From the NCBI RefSeq assembly GCF_048548695.1, contig NZ_JBLYIF010000001.1: 64,000 nt of DNA; one strand, given 5' to 3'. The notes beneath the pieces are model-generated. The model was given only the letters and a program-made list of their open reading frames with translations, was not told the origin of the DNA and made no database searches. Positions 24,123 to 33,059 of this stretch are shown here, one piece after another. The stretch's first letter is position 1; each line of letters opens with the position of its first letter. The DNA comes from Neptuniibacter sp048548695 (lineage in GTDB: Bacteria > Pseudomonadota > Gammaproteobacteria > Pseudomonadales > Balneatricaceae). The position numbers and the translations under genes were made by a program.

Positions 24123-26273
24123 ATGTCCAGCACTTTGTTTGTCACTTGCCCCAAGGGTCTTGAGCTATTGCTGCAGGAAGAGTTAGCGCAGCTGGGGCTG
24201 ACGGATCTGCGTCAGACGGTGGCAGGAGTGCAGGGTAGCGGAAGCTTGGAAGAAGCCTATCGCGTATGTCTCTGGTCGCGTTTGGGAAACCGGGTGTTGA
24301 TGCCACTGCATGAATGCGCTGCGCAGACGGCGGATGAATTATACAGCGGGGTGCAGGATGTCAGCTGGCTGGATCATATTAATAGCAGTGGCAGTTTATT
24401 GATCGATTTTAATGGCCGCTCAGAAGGTATTACCAATACCCACTTTGGTGCCTTGAAGGTCAAGGATGCCATTGTTGACCAGATTCGCATGCAAACGGGT
24501 TCGCGGCCTGAAATCGCCAAGGTCAATCCGGATCTGCGGATCAATGTCTACCTGCATCGTGGCCGTGCGCGTATCAGTCTGGACCTGTCGGGTGAGAGCC
24601 TGCATCGACGAGCCTATCGATTACAGTCTGGTGAAGCGCCGCTGAAAGAAAATCTTGCTGCCGCTGTGCTGATTCGGGCGGGCTGGCCTGAGCTGATGCA
24701 AGCGCACAAGCCTTTACTCGACCCAATGTGTGGTTCCGGTACGTTGTTAATTGAAGCCGCCATGATGGCAGCAGATATTGCACCAGGGTTATCCCGCAAG
24801 CGTTATGGTTTTCAGGGCTGGAAAGGGCATAAAGCCAGCCTGTGGGCTTCGTTGGTGGCGGCAGCAGAAACGCGTAAAACGGCCGGGCTGGCTGAACTCG
24901 AAAACTGTTTCTTTGGCTTTGATCAGGATGGCAAAGTATTACGCGCCGCTCGCCAGAATGCGGCACGGGCAGGCGTAGAATCAGCGATTCAGTTTACGAC
25001 CAGTCGTATAGAAGATCTGAAACAGGAGCTGTTGCCAGAAACTGCTGGCTTGTTGGTCACTAACCCACCCTACGGTGAGCGTCTGGGTGAAACTCAGCAA
25101 TTAATGTTTCTCTACCGCTATTTGGGCGACTTCTTAAAGCAGCAGTTGCCAGGTTGGCAGGCGGCAATATTGAGCAGTAACCCTGAACTGTGCAAAGTGA
25201 CCGGCTTGCGGGCAGATAAAAGCTACAAGTTGTATAACGGGGCATTAGAGAGTCGACTGGTCACCTATACCATCGCAGAGCTTGCAATGGTGCAGGCAGT
25301 GGAAACGGATGCTGTTACCCTAAGCCAGGGTGCGCAGATGTTCGCCAACCGGCTGCAGAAAAACCGTAAGCAATTGTCCCGTTGGATAAAGAAAGAAGGT
25401 GTTGAGTGCTATCGCGTATATGATGCGGATATTCCCGAATATAACGTGGCGGTAGACCTGTATGGCGATAAGGTGCAGGTGCAGGAGTATGCTCCGCCGA
25501 AAAAAATTGATGCAGTGAAGGCGTTTGCCCGTCTGCAGGAAGTGATGCAGGCTGTTCCGGTGACACTGCAAGTCGCACCTGAGCAAGTGATATTGAAGCA
25601 GCGTAAGCGCCAGCAGGGTAGCAGTCAGTACGAAAAGCAGGGCGAATCACACCGTTTTTTTGAAGTGATGGAGCATGGTTGTCGTTTATTGGTGAATTTG
25701 CATGATTATCTGGATACTGGCTTGTTTCTGGATCATCGGGCTATGCGCCGCCGCTTGCAGGCAGAAGCTGCCGGTAAAGATGTGCTGAATTTGTTCTGTT
25801 ATACCGCAACAGCAAGTGTACATGCTGCTGTGGGTGGTGCACGTTCGACGACCAGTGTCGATATGTCGGCGACTTACCTGAATTGGGCCAAGCGTAACCT
25901 CGAATTAAATGGCTTTACCGGGGAGGCGCATCAACTGGTGCAGTCTGACTGTGTTAAATGGCTGCATCAACAGCGCCAGCCTGCCTATGATTTGATCTTT
26001 CTCGATCCGCCAACCTTCTCGAACAGTAAGCGCATGCAGGGTGTATTTGATGTGCAGCGTGACCATGTGGAGTTAGTTGAGCAGTCAATGCGTTTGTTAA
26101 AACCGGGTGGTGTGCTGTACTTTTCCAATAATTATCGACAGTTCACGCTTGATGAAGCCGCACTGTCAGCTTATGACATCAGCAATATTACCGGACAGAC
26201 TTTGGACCCCGACTTCAAGGGACAGCACAAAATACATGTCTGCTTTTGTATAAAACGAAAAAATGACGCGTAG
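24123..26273 (+). CDS. rlmL: 23S rRNA methyltransferase RlmL (RlmKL, G2445 and G2069)
   Basis: Fused methyltransferase of 716 aa (E. coli RlmKL 702). The N-terminal THUMP region is followed by the first methyltransferase domain, with DPMCGSGTLLIEAA (SAM motif) and catalytic TNPPYGERL. The C-terminal RlmK domain has LNLFCYTATASVHAA and FLDPPTFSNSKRM. It makes m2G2445 and m7G2069 in 23S rRNA. ATG 24123 is preferred because AGGA lies at a good distance and the protein begins MSSTLFVTCPKGLE; an ATG eight codons upstream has no ribosome site. Confidence 0.96.
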   Translation: MSSTLFVTCPKGLELLLQEELAQLGLTDLRQTVAGVQGSGSLEEAYRVCLWSRLGNRVLMPLHECAAQTADELYSGVQDVSWLDHINSSGSLLIDFNGRSEGITNTHFGALKVKDAIVDQIRMQTGSRPEIAKVNPDLRINVYLHRGRARISLDLSGESLHRRAYRLQSGEAPLKENLAAAVLIRAGWPELMQAHKPLLDPMCGSGTLLIEAAMMAADIAPGLSRKRYGFQGWKGHKASLWASLVAAAETRKTAGLAELENCFFGFDQDGKVLRAARQNAARAGVESAIQFTTSRIEDLKQELLPETAGLLVTNPPYGERLGETQQLMFLYRYLGDFLKQQLPGWQAAILSSNPELCKVTGLRADKSYKLYNGALESRLVTYTIAELAMVQAVETDAVTLSQGAQMFANRLQKNRKQLSRWIKKEGVECYRVYDADIPEYNVAVDLYGDKVQVQEYAPPKKIDAVKAFARLQEVMQAVPVTLQVAPEQVILKQRKRQQGSSQYEKQGESHRFFEVMEHGCRLLVNLHDYLDTGLFLDHRAMRRRLQAEAAGKDVLNLFCYTATASVHAAVGGARSTTSVDMSATYLNWAKRNLELNGFTGEAHQLVQSDCVKWLHQQRQPAYDLIFLDPPTFSNSKRMQGVFDVQRDHVELVEQSMRLLKPGGVLYFSNNYRQFTLDEAALSAYDISNITGQTLDPDFKGQHKIHVCFCIKRKNDA

Positions 26274-26286
26274 CCTTTAAAAAGGC
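26273..26286 (+). terminator. weak hairpin after rlmL
   Basis: GCCTTT, loop AA, AAAGGC, followed only by a loosely T-rich stretch. It overlaps the last base of the stop codon. A weak terminator at best. Confidence 0.35.
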
Positions 26287-26432
26287 ATGAATTTTGCTTT
26301 ATTTTGGTGCGAAAATTCTTTCTACCAAAACGGTTTTTTATATTTATAAATACAGATATTTGATAAATATAGAGTTTTTAACAAAACTGTTGCGTAGATA
26401 GAGAAATAAAACAATACGCTTAACTCAGTATA

Positions 26433-26449
26433 TGCACTAACTTGGTGCC
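26433..26449 (+). promoter_or_regulatory. NtrC-like binding site upstream of amt
   Basis: TGCACT-AACTT-GGTGCC, against the enterobacterial NtrC consensus TGCACC-N5-GGTGCA: ten of twelve defined positions match and the half-sites are correctly spaced. It lies 54 bp before the amt start. I looked for a sigma-54 -24/-12 pair and found none with the invariant GG and GC, so direct NtrC activation is not established. Confidence 0.45.
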
Positions 26450-26502
26450 AATGGCGGTTCCAGGGTGCGTTTTGGGTGCCAATTCAGTCAAAGGAGACGA
26501 AT

Positions 26503-27711
26503 GTGGAAGAGGTCAACAGTGCTGTTGAAATATTGATGCAAAGCTCAAGTACGCTGTTCATTCTTATGGGCGCGATCATGGTATTTGCCATGCATGCAGG
26601 CTTTGCTTTTCTTGAGGTGGGTACCGTTCGTCAGAAAAACCAAGTAAATGCGCTGGTAAAAATTCTGACCGATTTTGGTTTCTCTGCGATGGCGTATTTC
26701 TTTGTCGGCTACTGGGTCGCTTACGGTGTTACCTTCTTCTCTCCGGCGTCAGAGCTCATTGGTGGTAATGGCTATGAGCTGGTTAAATTCTTCTTCCTGA
26801 TGACCTTTGCAGCAGCCATTCCGGCGATTGTTTCTGGTGGTATTGCTGAGCGTGGTCGTTTTTGGCCATTCCTGCTTGCTTCAACATTGACCGTTGCGCT
26901 GGTTTATCCTTTCTTTGAAGGTCTTATCTGGAATGGTAATTTCGGTTTTCAGGGTTGGTTGGAAGCAACTTTTGGTGCAGCATTTCATGACTTCGCGGGT
27001 TCTGTTGTGGTGCATGGCATGGGTGGCTGGCTCGCGCTGGTGGCGGTTCTTATGCTGGGTATTCGTAATGGCCGTTACAAAGGGGGTCGTCTGGTTGCGT
27101 TTCCTCCCTCCAACATTCCGTTCCTGGCGCTGGGTGCCTGGATTCTCTGTATTGGCTGGTTTGGCTTTAATGTTATGTCTGCCCAGACGCTGGATGGTAT
27201 CTCTGGTCTGGTCGCGGTGAATACGTTGATGGCGATGGTTGGCGGTATTATTACGGCATTGATCTTCGGTAAGAATGACCCGGGTTTTATTCACAACGGT
27301 CCGCTGGCTGGATTGGTAGCGGTGTGTGCTGGTTCCGATGTCATGCACCCGATGGGTTCTCTGGTTGTTGGTGCCATTGCTGGTGCGATTTTCGTGGTGC
27401 TGTTCACTTATCAGCAGAATAAGCTGAAAATTGATGATGTGCTGGGTGTTTGGCCGCTGCACGGTGTGTGTGGTGTCTGGGGTGGTATCGCCGCCGGCAT
27501 TTTTGGCACCGAAGCGTTGGGGGGCCTGGGTGGCGTGAGCTTCCTGTCTCAGTTGGTTGGTTCTCTGGCAGGTGTGGCAGTGGCTCTGATCGGTGGTGTG
27601 ATCGTCTACGGTATTGTCAAAGCGGCTGTAGGTTTGCGCTTGAGCGATGAAGAGGAGTACGACGGGGCAGACTTGAGTATTCACAAAATTGAATCGGTGA
27701 GTGCTGACTAA
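26503..27711 (+). CDS. amt: ammonium transporter
   Basis: Inner-membrane ammonium channel of 402 aa with about eleven helices. The family signature is seen as DFAGSVVVHGMGGWLALV, and the pore histidines in VVHGMGG and PLHGVCGVWGG. The start is GTG 26503, with AAGGAG six bases upstream; the protein begins MEEVNSAVEILMQSSSTLF and has no cleaved leader, unlike E. coli AmtB. The ATG two bases earlier is in another frame. No glnK/PII gene is adjacent, which is unusual for amtB but common for this leaderless type. A candidate NtrC site and a terminator flank it. Confidence 0.94.
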   Translation: MEEVNSAVEILMQSSSTLFILMGAIMVFAMHAGFAFLEVGTVRQKNQVNALVKILTDFGFSAMAYFFVGYWVAYGVTFFSPASELIGGNGYELVKFFFLMTFAAAIPAIVSGGIAERGRFWPFLLASTLTVALVYPFFEGLIWNGNFGFQGWLEATFGAAFHDFAGSVVVHGMGGWLALVAVLMLGIRNGRYKGGRLVAFPPSNIPFLALGAWILCIGWFGFNVMSAQTLDGISGLVAVNTLMAMVGGIITALIFGKNDPGFIHNGPLAGLVAVCAGSDVMHPMGSLVVGAIAGAIFVVLFTYQQNKLKIDDVLGVWPLHGVCGVWGGIAAGIFGTEALGGLGGVSFLSQLVGSLAGVAVALIGGVIVYGIVKAAVGLRLSDEEEYDGADLSIHKIESVSAD

Positions 27712-27732
27712 GCATCGACATATGTATCCAGA

Positions 27733-27757
27733 AAACCGGGCCTGGCCCGGTTTTTTT
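27733..27757 (+). terminator. terminator of amt
   Basis: AAACCGGGCC directly opposite GGCCCGGTTT with a minimal loop, followed by seven T. Strong rho-independent terminator. Confidence 0.92.
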
Positions 27758-27814
27758 ATGTCTGCTATTTGCGATTAATAACCAGTGCGGATGGTTTTGG
27801 GCTGGATGTGGGCA

Positions 27815-27844
27815 CAAAAAAAGCCGCTCAGTGAGCGGCTTTTC
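27815..27844 (-). terminator. terminator of gltA
   Basis: On the minus strand AAAAGCCGCTCA pairs with TGAGCGGCTTTT and is followed by a T-run. It lies 20 bp past the gltA stop. Confidence 0.9.
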
Positions 27845-27863
27845 AGGTTTGTCTGCTTGTGGC

Positions 27864-29141
27864 TTAACCCGGATAATCGCGCTGAGTCGAGCCCAGATAC
27901 AGCTGGCGTGGCCGGCCGATCTTGTTCGGGCTGCTGTGGAACTCGTTCCAATGAGAGATCCAGCCGATGGTACGGGACAGGGCAAAGATAACGGTAAACA
28001 TGTTGGTTGGGATACCGATAGCCTTCAGGATAATGCCGGAATAGAAGTCTACGTTCGGGTACAGTTTACGTTCGACGAAATATTCGTCTTCCAGTGCGAT
28101 CTGTTCCAGACGTTTGGCGATCTTCAGTAGCGGATCATCATCGATACCCAGTTCATGCAGCACTTCGTCGCAGGTCTGTTTCATGACCTTGGCACGTGGG
28201 TCAAAGTTGCGGTATACGCGGTGACCGAAGCCCATCAGACGGAACGAGTCGTTAGGGTCTTTTGCCTTAGCAACATACTCTTCGATGTTGGACTCGTCGC
28301 CGATCTCGTTCAGCATGGTCAGTACAGCTTCGTTGGCGCCGCCGTGAGCAGGTCCCCACAGTGCGGCAATGCCGGAAGCGATACAGGCGAATGGGTTGGC
28401 ACCAGAGGAGCCAGCCAGGCGTACGGTCGAAGTCGAAGCGTTTTGCTCGTGATCCGCATGCAGTACGAAGATGCGGTCCATGGCCCGTTCCAGAATTGGA
28501 TTCACGTGGTACTCTTCGCAAGGCGTGCCGAACATCATGTACAGGAAGTTGCCGGCGTAGCTCAGATCGTTACGCGGGTACATGAACGGCTGGCCGCTGG
28601 AGTACTTGAAACACATCGCTGCCAGGGTTGGCATTTTGGCTACCAGGCGGTAAGCGCAAACATTACGGTGGTGTTCGTTATCAATATCCAGAGAGTCATG
28701 GTAGAAGGCGGACAGCGCACCGACAACGCCGCACAGGATTGCCATTGGGTGAGCATCACGACGGAAGCCATTAAAGAAGTGGCTCAACTGTTCATGCACC
28801 ATGGTGTGGTTGCTGATGGTGTTAACGAACGTCTTCTTCTGCTCTGCTGATGGCAGTTCGCCATTCAATAGCAGGTAGCACACTTCCATGTAGTCAGACT
28901 TTTCCGCCAGCTGGTCAATCGGGTAACCACGGTGTAGCAGAATACCTTGTGCGCCATCAATATAGGTGATGCTGGAGTCACAAGCTGCAGTGGAAACGAA
29001 ACCCGGATCGTAAGTAAAAAGGCCTTTTCCGGTAAGCGGACGCACATCGATCACATCGGGTCCGGCTGTGCCGGAGTAAACCGGCAGTTCGATTACCCCT
29101 TCGAGGCCGTCGACCGTCAATCGTGCTTTCTTCTCAGCCAT
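27864..29141 (-). CDS. gltA: citrate synthase
   Basis: Type II (hexameric, NADH-sensitive in relatives) citrate synthase, 425 aa, condensing oxaloacetate and acetyl-CoA. Active-site segments are present: LHADHEQNAST, the histidine of MGFGHRVYRNFDPRA, and DFYSG with the catalytic Asp. The N-terminal region with IDVRPLTGKGLFTYDPGF is typical of the Gram-negative long form. It is divergent from sdhCDAB across a 446-bp promoter region and has a strong promoter of its own. Confidence 0.98.
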   Translation of the reverse strand: MAEKKARLTVDGLEGVIELPVYSGTAGPDVIDVRPLTGKGLFTYDPGFVSTAACDSSITYIDGAQGILLHRGYPIDQLAEKSDYMEVCYLLLNGELPSAEQKKTFVNTISNHTMVHEQLSHFFNGFRRDAHPMAILCGVVGALSAFYHDSLDIDNEHHRNVCAYRLVAKMPTLAAMCFKYSSGQPFMYPRNDLSYAGNFLYMMFGTPCEEYHVNPILERAMDRIFVLHADHEQNASTSTVRLAGSSGANPFACIASGIAALWGPAHGGANEAVLTMLNEIGDESNIEEYVAKAKDPNDSFRLMGFGHRVYRNFDPRAKVMKQTCDEVLHELGIDDDPLLKIAKRLEQIALEDEYFVERKLYPNVDFYSGIILKAIGIPTNMFTVIFALSRTIGWISHWNEFHSSPNKIGRPRQLYLGSTQRDYPG

Positions 29142-29227
29142 TAATAGGCTCCTATCATTTGTTTTATGCTTTTATGACTGTTGTTGAGTCATATCTAAGA
29201 GTCTTGGCCCGGTAATTGGACCCACCC

Positions 29228-29255
29228 AATATAGGGTTTGAAAATTGTTTGTCAA
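29228..29255 (-). promoter_or_regulatory. sigma-70 promoter of gltA
   Basis: On the minus strand a perfect -35 TTGACA (29250-29255), a 16-bp spacer, and -10 TATATT (29228-29233). The transcript would start near 29221. Confidence 0.7.
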
Positions 29256-29418
29256 TCAGACCTATGCCAGTTCAATATACTGCATTGCAACAATATGTAA
29301 CAAGTTATAGATTGGGTTGTATAGTCATTTAGTCCTAATTCATAGGATCGGATGATTTTAGCACCGAGGTTCCGCATCTAACGCACTAGACGATAGACGT
29401 AGGTGTCCGGTGATCGCG

Positions 29419-29447
29419 TTGTATTGTGTAAGCTAAATGCTTATACT
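29419..29447 (+). promoter_or_regulatory. sigma-70 promoter of the sdh-suc operon
   Basis: -35 TTGTAT (29419-29424), 17-bp spacer, -10 TATACT (29442-29447). Expected start near 29454, giving a leader of about 130 bases before sdhC. Confidence 0.55.
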
Positions 29448-29587
29448 CTCACGCCGAAGTTCAATCCCTTCATGGATTTATCTGAATTCATGCCGGGTTC
29501 CGGGCTTTGAGAGCGAGGTACTTATCGTCTCAAACACTTCCGAGCAACCGAGCCCTGCAAAGGGGCCGCAAAGTGTGAACAAGAGCC

Positions 29588-29965
29588 GTGACTAAAAAAA
29601 GACCTGTAAATTTAGATCTTCGAACTATCAAGCAGCCGTTACCGGCAATCACTTCCATTCTGCACCGCGCAACCGGCGTTGCCCTGTTTTTTGGAGCTGT
29701 TTTTGCCTTGTATGCGCTGGGTCTGTCGCTGGAATCCGAAGCGGGTTTCAGTGCTGCCATTGATATGTTTGAAAATGGCTTCTTCGCGAAGCTGATTGCG
29801 TGGGGAATGGTATCGGCACTGCTGTATCACTTCTTCGCGGGTATCAAACATCTGGTGATGGACTTCGGCCACTGTGAGGAGCTGGAAAGCGGCCTCTTAG
29901 CAGCCAAAGTAACCTTGGGACTGGCTGCAGTAGCAGTCGTGATTTCGGGAGTATGGATATGGTAA
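29588..29965 (+). CDS. sdhC: succinate dehydrogenase cytochrome b556 subunit
   Basis: Membrane anchor subunit of complex II, 125 aa, with three helices. The N-terminus reads (V)TKKRPVNLDLRTIKQPL, matching Pseudomonas SdhC; the start is GTG 29588. The SILHRATGV segment contains residues of the quinone site, and the His of HFFAGIKHLVMDFG is the likely heme ligand. It is the first gene of sdhCDAB and overlaps sdhD by seven bases. Confidence 0.95.
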   Translation: MTKKRPVNLDLRTIKQPLPAITSILHRATGVALFFGAVFALYALGLSLESEAGFSAAIDMFENGFFAKLIAWGMVSALLYHFFAGIKHLVMDFGHCEELESGLLAAKVTLGLAAVAVVISGVWIW

Positions 29966-30306
29966 CCAGCATTACAAGCTTTGGCCGTAGCGGTCTGTAT
30001 GACTGGATGATCCAGCGCGTAACTGCGGTTGTCCTGGCTGCATACACCGTTTTCATGATCGGTTATCTGGGTTTTGGCGCTGAGCTGACCTACGATGCGT
30101 GGACTGGCCTGTTTGAAGGCACAGCTATGCGTATCTTTACCCTGCTGGCAATTCTGTCGTTTGCTGCGCATGTTTGGATTGGTATGTGGTCAGTATCGAC
30201 TGATTACATTAAAGCAACCGGTCCCCGGTTAATTTTCCAGTCTGCCTGTGGCCTGCTGACGTTTATCTACGTCATCTGGGGCATTTTGATTCTGTGGGGT
30301 GTATAA
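29959..30306 (+). CDS. sdhD: succinate dehydrogenase membrane anchor subunit
   Basis: Second membrane anchor, 115 aa, three helices, beginning MVTSITSFGRSGLYDWMIQRVTAV. AAHVWIGMWSVSTDYIK carries the second heme ligand His and the quinone-site Tyr region. ATG 29959 is chosen over ATG 29953 because GGGAG lies eight bases before it, against almost no space for the other. It overlaps the end of sdhC. Confidence 0.94.
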   Translation: MVTSITSFGRSGLYDWMIQRVTAVVLAAYTVFMIGYLGFGAELTYDAWTGLFEGTAMRIFTLLAILSFAAHVWIGMWSVSTDYIKATGPRLIFQSACGLLTFIYVIWGILILWGV

Positions 30307-30309
30307 GAG

Positions 30310-32082
30310 ATGTCTAAACTGCGTACGCTTTCTTTCGACGCGATTGTTGTCGGCGGTGGCGGTGCTGGCATGCGCGCCGCGCTGCAACTGGCGCAGAGCG
30401 GTCTCAACACTGCTTGTGTCACCAAAGTATTCCCAACTCGATCGCACACTGTATCCGCTCAGGGCGGTATTACCTGTGCGATCGCGAGTGATGACCCGAA
30501 TGATGATTGGCGCTGGCACATGTACGATACCGTCAAGGGATCCGATTATATCGGTGACCAGGATGCTATCGAATACATGTGTTCCGTAGGTCCGCAGGCG
30601 GTATTTGAGCTGGACCACATGGGTCTGCCATTTTCCCGTACTGAACAGGGCCGTATTTATCAGCGTCCATTCGGTGGTCAGTCCAAAAATTTCGGTGAGG
30701 GTGGTCAGGCTGCCCGTACCTGTGCTGCTGCAGACCGTACTGGTCATGCGCTGCTACATACTTTGTACCAGGCGAACATTAAAGCTGGTACTACATTCTT
30801 GAATGAATGGTATGCCGTTGATCTGGTGAAGAACGATGATGGTGACATCGTCGGCTCTATCGCAATCTGTATCGAAACTGGCGAAACCGTTTATATCAAA
30901 GCTAAGGCTACTGTACTGGCAACCGGTGGTGCAGGTCGTATTTACGCCTCTACCACGAATGCGTTGATCAATACCGGTGACGGTATGGGTATGGCGATGC
31001 GTGCTGGTGTGCCTGCGCAGGACATGGAAATGTGGCAGTTCCACCCAACCGGTATTGCTGGTGCGGGTGTGCTGGTTACAGAAGGTTGTCGTGGTGAAGG
31101 TGGTTACCTGGTCAACAAAGATGGCGAGCGTTTCATGGAGCGTTATGCTCCGAACGCGAAAGATCTGGCTGGTCGTGACGTCGTTGCCCGTTCCATGATT
31201 CTGGAGATTCTGGAAGGTCGTGGTTGTGGTGAGGAAGGGGATCACGTATTCCTGAAACTGGATCACCTGGGTGAAGAAGTGCTGCACTCCCGTCTGCCGG
31301 GTATCTGTGAACTGTCTAAAACCTTCGCTGCTACGGATCCGGTTGAAGCGCCAATACCTGTGGTACCAACTTGTCACTACCAGATGGGTGGTGTTGCGAC
31401 CAATATCGGTGGTCAGGCGATTGACCAGGATGCCGATGGCAACGATAAGATTATCAACGGTTTGTTTGCCTGTGGTGAAGTTGCCTGTGTATCCGTACAC
31501 GGTGCTAACCGCCTGGGTGGTAACTCACTGCTTGACCTGGTGGTATTTGGTCGTGCAGCGGGTATGCAGATCGAACAGCAGATGCGTGAAGGCTATGCTG
31601 TGAAAGATGCAACTGAAGCTAACATTGATGCTGCAATGGCGCGTCTGAATCGCTTGAATAACTCTGCCGGTGGTGAAAGTGTGGCTGAAGTTCGTAAAGA
31701 ACTGCAGAACACCATGCAGCTGTACTTCGGTGTATTCCGTGACGGCGAGAGCATGCAGAAAGGTCTGGAGCTGCTCAAAGAGCTGCGTGCTAAAGTTGAA
31801 AACTTGCATCTGGAAGACAAGAGCCAGGCATTCAATACCGCGCGTATTGAGGCTCTGGAGCTGGAAAACCTGATGGAAGTGGCTGAAGCGACTGCAATTG
31901 CTGCAGAAGTACGTAAAGAGTCCCGTGGTGCCCATGCCCGTAACGACTTCACCGAGCGTGATGACGAAAACTGGTTGTGCCACTCGATCTACTTCCCGAC
32001 CGAGAAACGTATCGGTAAACGTGCTGTGAACTTTGCTCCTAAAACTATGGAGCCGTTCCCACCGAAAGTACGTACCTACTAA
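30310..32082 (+). CDS. sdhA: succinate dehydrogenase flavoprotein subunit
   Basis: Catalytic flavoprotein of complex II, 590 aa (E. coli 588), oxidising succinate to fumarate. FAD is bound through VVGGGGAGMRAAL and attached at His in RSHTVSAQGGI. Active-site segments include HPTGIAGAGVLVTEG, the catalytic Arg region and HGANRLGGNSLLDLVVFG. The C-terminus RKESRGAHARNDF is complete. It follows sdhD by three bases. Confidence 0.98.
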   Translation: MSKLRTLSFDAIVVGGGGAGMRAALQLAQSGLNTACVTKVFPTRSHTVSAQGGITCAIASDDPNDDWRWHMYDTVKGSDYIGDQDAIEYMCSVGPQAVFELDHMGLPFSRTEQGRIYQRPFGGQSKNFGEGGQAARTCAAADRTGHALLHTLYQANIKAGTTFLNEWYAVDLVKNDDGDIVGSIAICIETGETVYIKAKATVLATGGAGRIYASTTNALINTGDGMGMAMRAGVPAQDMEMWQFHPTGIAGAGVLVTEGCRGEGGYLVNKDGERFMERYAPNAKDLAGRDVVARSMILEILEGRGCGEEGDHVFLKLDHLGEEVLHSRLPGICELSKTFAATDPVEAPIPVVPTCHYQMGGVATNIGGQAIDQDADGNDKIINGLFACGEVACVSVHGANRLGGNSLLDLVVFGRAAGMQIEQQMREGYAVKDATEANIDAAMARLNRLNNSAGGESVAEVRKELQNTMQLYFGVFRDGESMQKGLELLKELRAKVENLHLEDKSQAFNTARIEALELENLMEVAEATAIAAEVRKESRGAHARNDFTERDDENWLCHSIYFPTEKRIGKRAVNFAPKTMEPFPPKVRTY

Positions 32083-32094
32083 GGAGATCTAATC

Positions 32095-32799
32095 ATGTTA
32101 GTAAGTGTATACCGCTACAATCCTGAGACAGACGATGCTCCTTACATGCAGGATATCCATATTGATATTCCTGGTGGCAAGGACATCATGGTGCTGGATC
32201 TGCTCCAGCTGCTGAAGGACAAAGACCCTTCACTGGGTTACCGTCGCTCCTGCCGTGAAGGTGTGTGTGGTTCTGACGGCATGAACATGAACGGTACCAA
32301 TGGTCTGGCGTGCATCACTCCACTGTCTGCAGTGGTTGATAACGACAAGCTGGTACTGCGTCCATTGCCAGGTCTACCGGTTGTCCGCGACCTGGTTGTA
32401 GACATGACTCAGTTCTACAAGCAGTACGAGAAGATTAAACCGTTCCTGATTAACGATACACCGGCACCAGCAATCGAGCGCCTGCAGACGCCAGAAGATC
32501 GTGCTGAGCTGGATGGCTTGTACGAGTGTATTCTGTGTGCCTGCTGTTCGACGGCTTGTCCATCGTTCTGGTGGAATCCAGACAAGTTTATTGGCCCGTC
32601 CGGTTTGCTTCAGGCATACCGTTTTCTGGCCGACAGCCGAGACACCGCTACTCGCGAACGTTTGGCTGACCTTGATGACCCATTCAGCGTATTCCGTTGC
32701 CATGGCATCATGAACTGTGTCAACGTTTGCCCGAAAGGTCTTAATCCGACCAAGGCAATCGGTAAAATCCGTAATATGCTTCTGTCCCAGGCCACCTGA
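32095..32799 (+). CDS. sdhB: succinate dehydrogenase iron-sulfur subunit
   Basis: Iron-sulfur subunit of 234 aa carrying three clusters. The 2Fe-2S site is CREGVCGSDGMNMNG with a following C in GLAC; the 4Fe-4S site is CILCACCSTACP; the 3Fe-4S site is CHGIMNCVNVCPKGLNP. It passes electrons from SdhA to quinone. ATG 32095 has AAGGAG nine bases upstream. A strong terminator follows, so sucA needs its own promoter or read-through. Confidence 0.98.
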   Translation: MLVSVYRYNPETDDAPYMQDIHIDIPGGKDIMVLDLLQLLKDKDPSLGYRRSCREGVCGSDGMNMNGTNGLACITPLSAVVDNDKLVLRPLPGLPVVRDLVVDMTQFYKQYEKIKPFLINDTPAPAIERLQTPEDRAELDGLYECILCACCSTACPSFWWNPDKFIGPSGLLQAYRFLADSRDTATRERLADLDDPFSVFRCHGIMNCVNVCPKGLNPTKAIGKIRNMLLSQAT

Positions 32800-32809
32800 T
32801 GACAGATGA

Positions 32810-32838
32810 AGCGGTGCCCTCGGGCACCGCTTTTTTTT
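32810..32838 (+). terminator. terminator between sdhB and sucA
   Basis: AGCGGTGCCC, loop TC, GGGCACCGCT, then eight T. Strong; it separates sdhCDAB from sucAB-lpd-sucCD transcriptionally, at least in part. Confidence 0.92.
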
Positions 32839-32947
32839 GCCTGAAAAGAGCGGGAAAAGACAAAATCTACAACGACGTGGATTTTTTTGTCCATATTCAC
32901 ACAAAGAATGATTAACCCGCCGATCTAAACGTTTTAAGATAGCAGCC

Positions 32948-32973
32948 CCAAACTGTACTTAATGTCAGTTTGG
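32948..32973. promoter_or_regulatory. inverted repeat upstream of sucA
   Basis: CCAAACTG, 10-bp spacer, CAGTTTGG: a perfect 8-bp inverted repeat about 87 bp before the sucA start. It could be an operator or part of the leader of sucA. No T-run follows, so it is not a terminator. Confidence 0.4.
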
Positions 32974-33059
32974 CCAATACCAAAGGTTAACTCCAAGAGG
33001 GGGGCGGCAGGGAGAACCCCGCAGTCGCCATAAACTCCCAGAGCCAGGGTGATCAAAGC

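Larger units (their letters stand above)
29142..29587. other. divergent gltA/sdh regulatory region
   Basis: 446 bp without a gene. It holds the outward promoters described separately and long leaders: about 80 bp for gltA and about 130 bp for sdhC. It is AT-rich in the centre. No further hairpin or small ORF stands out. Confidence 0.75.

Noticed and set aside
26274..26502. Sigma-54 promoter for amt
   Set aside because: TTGGTGCGAAAATTCTT near 26305 has the right length but lacks the invariant GC of the -12 element and the CA of the -24 element.
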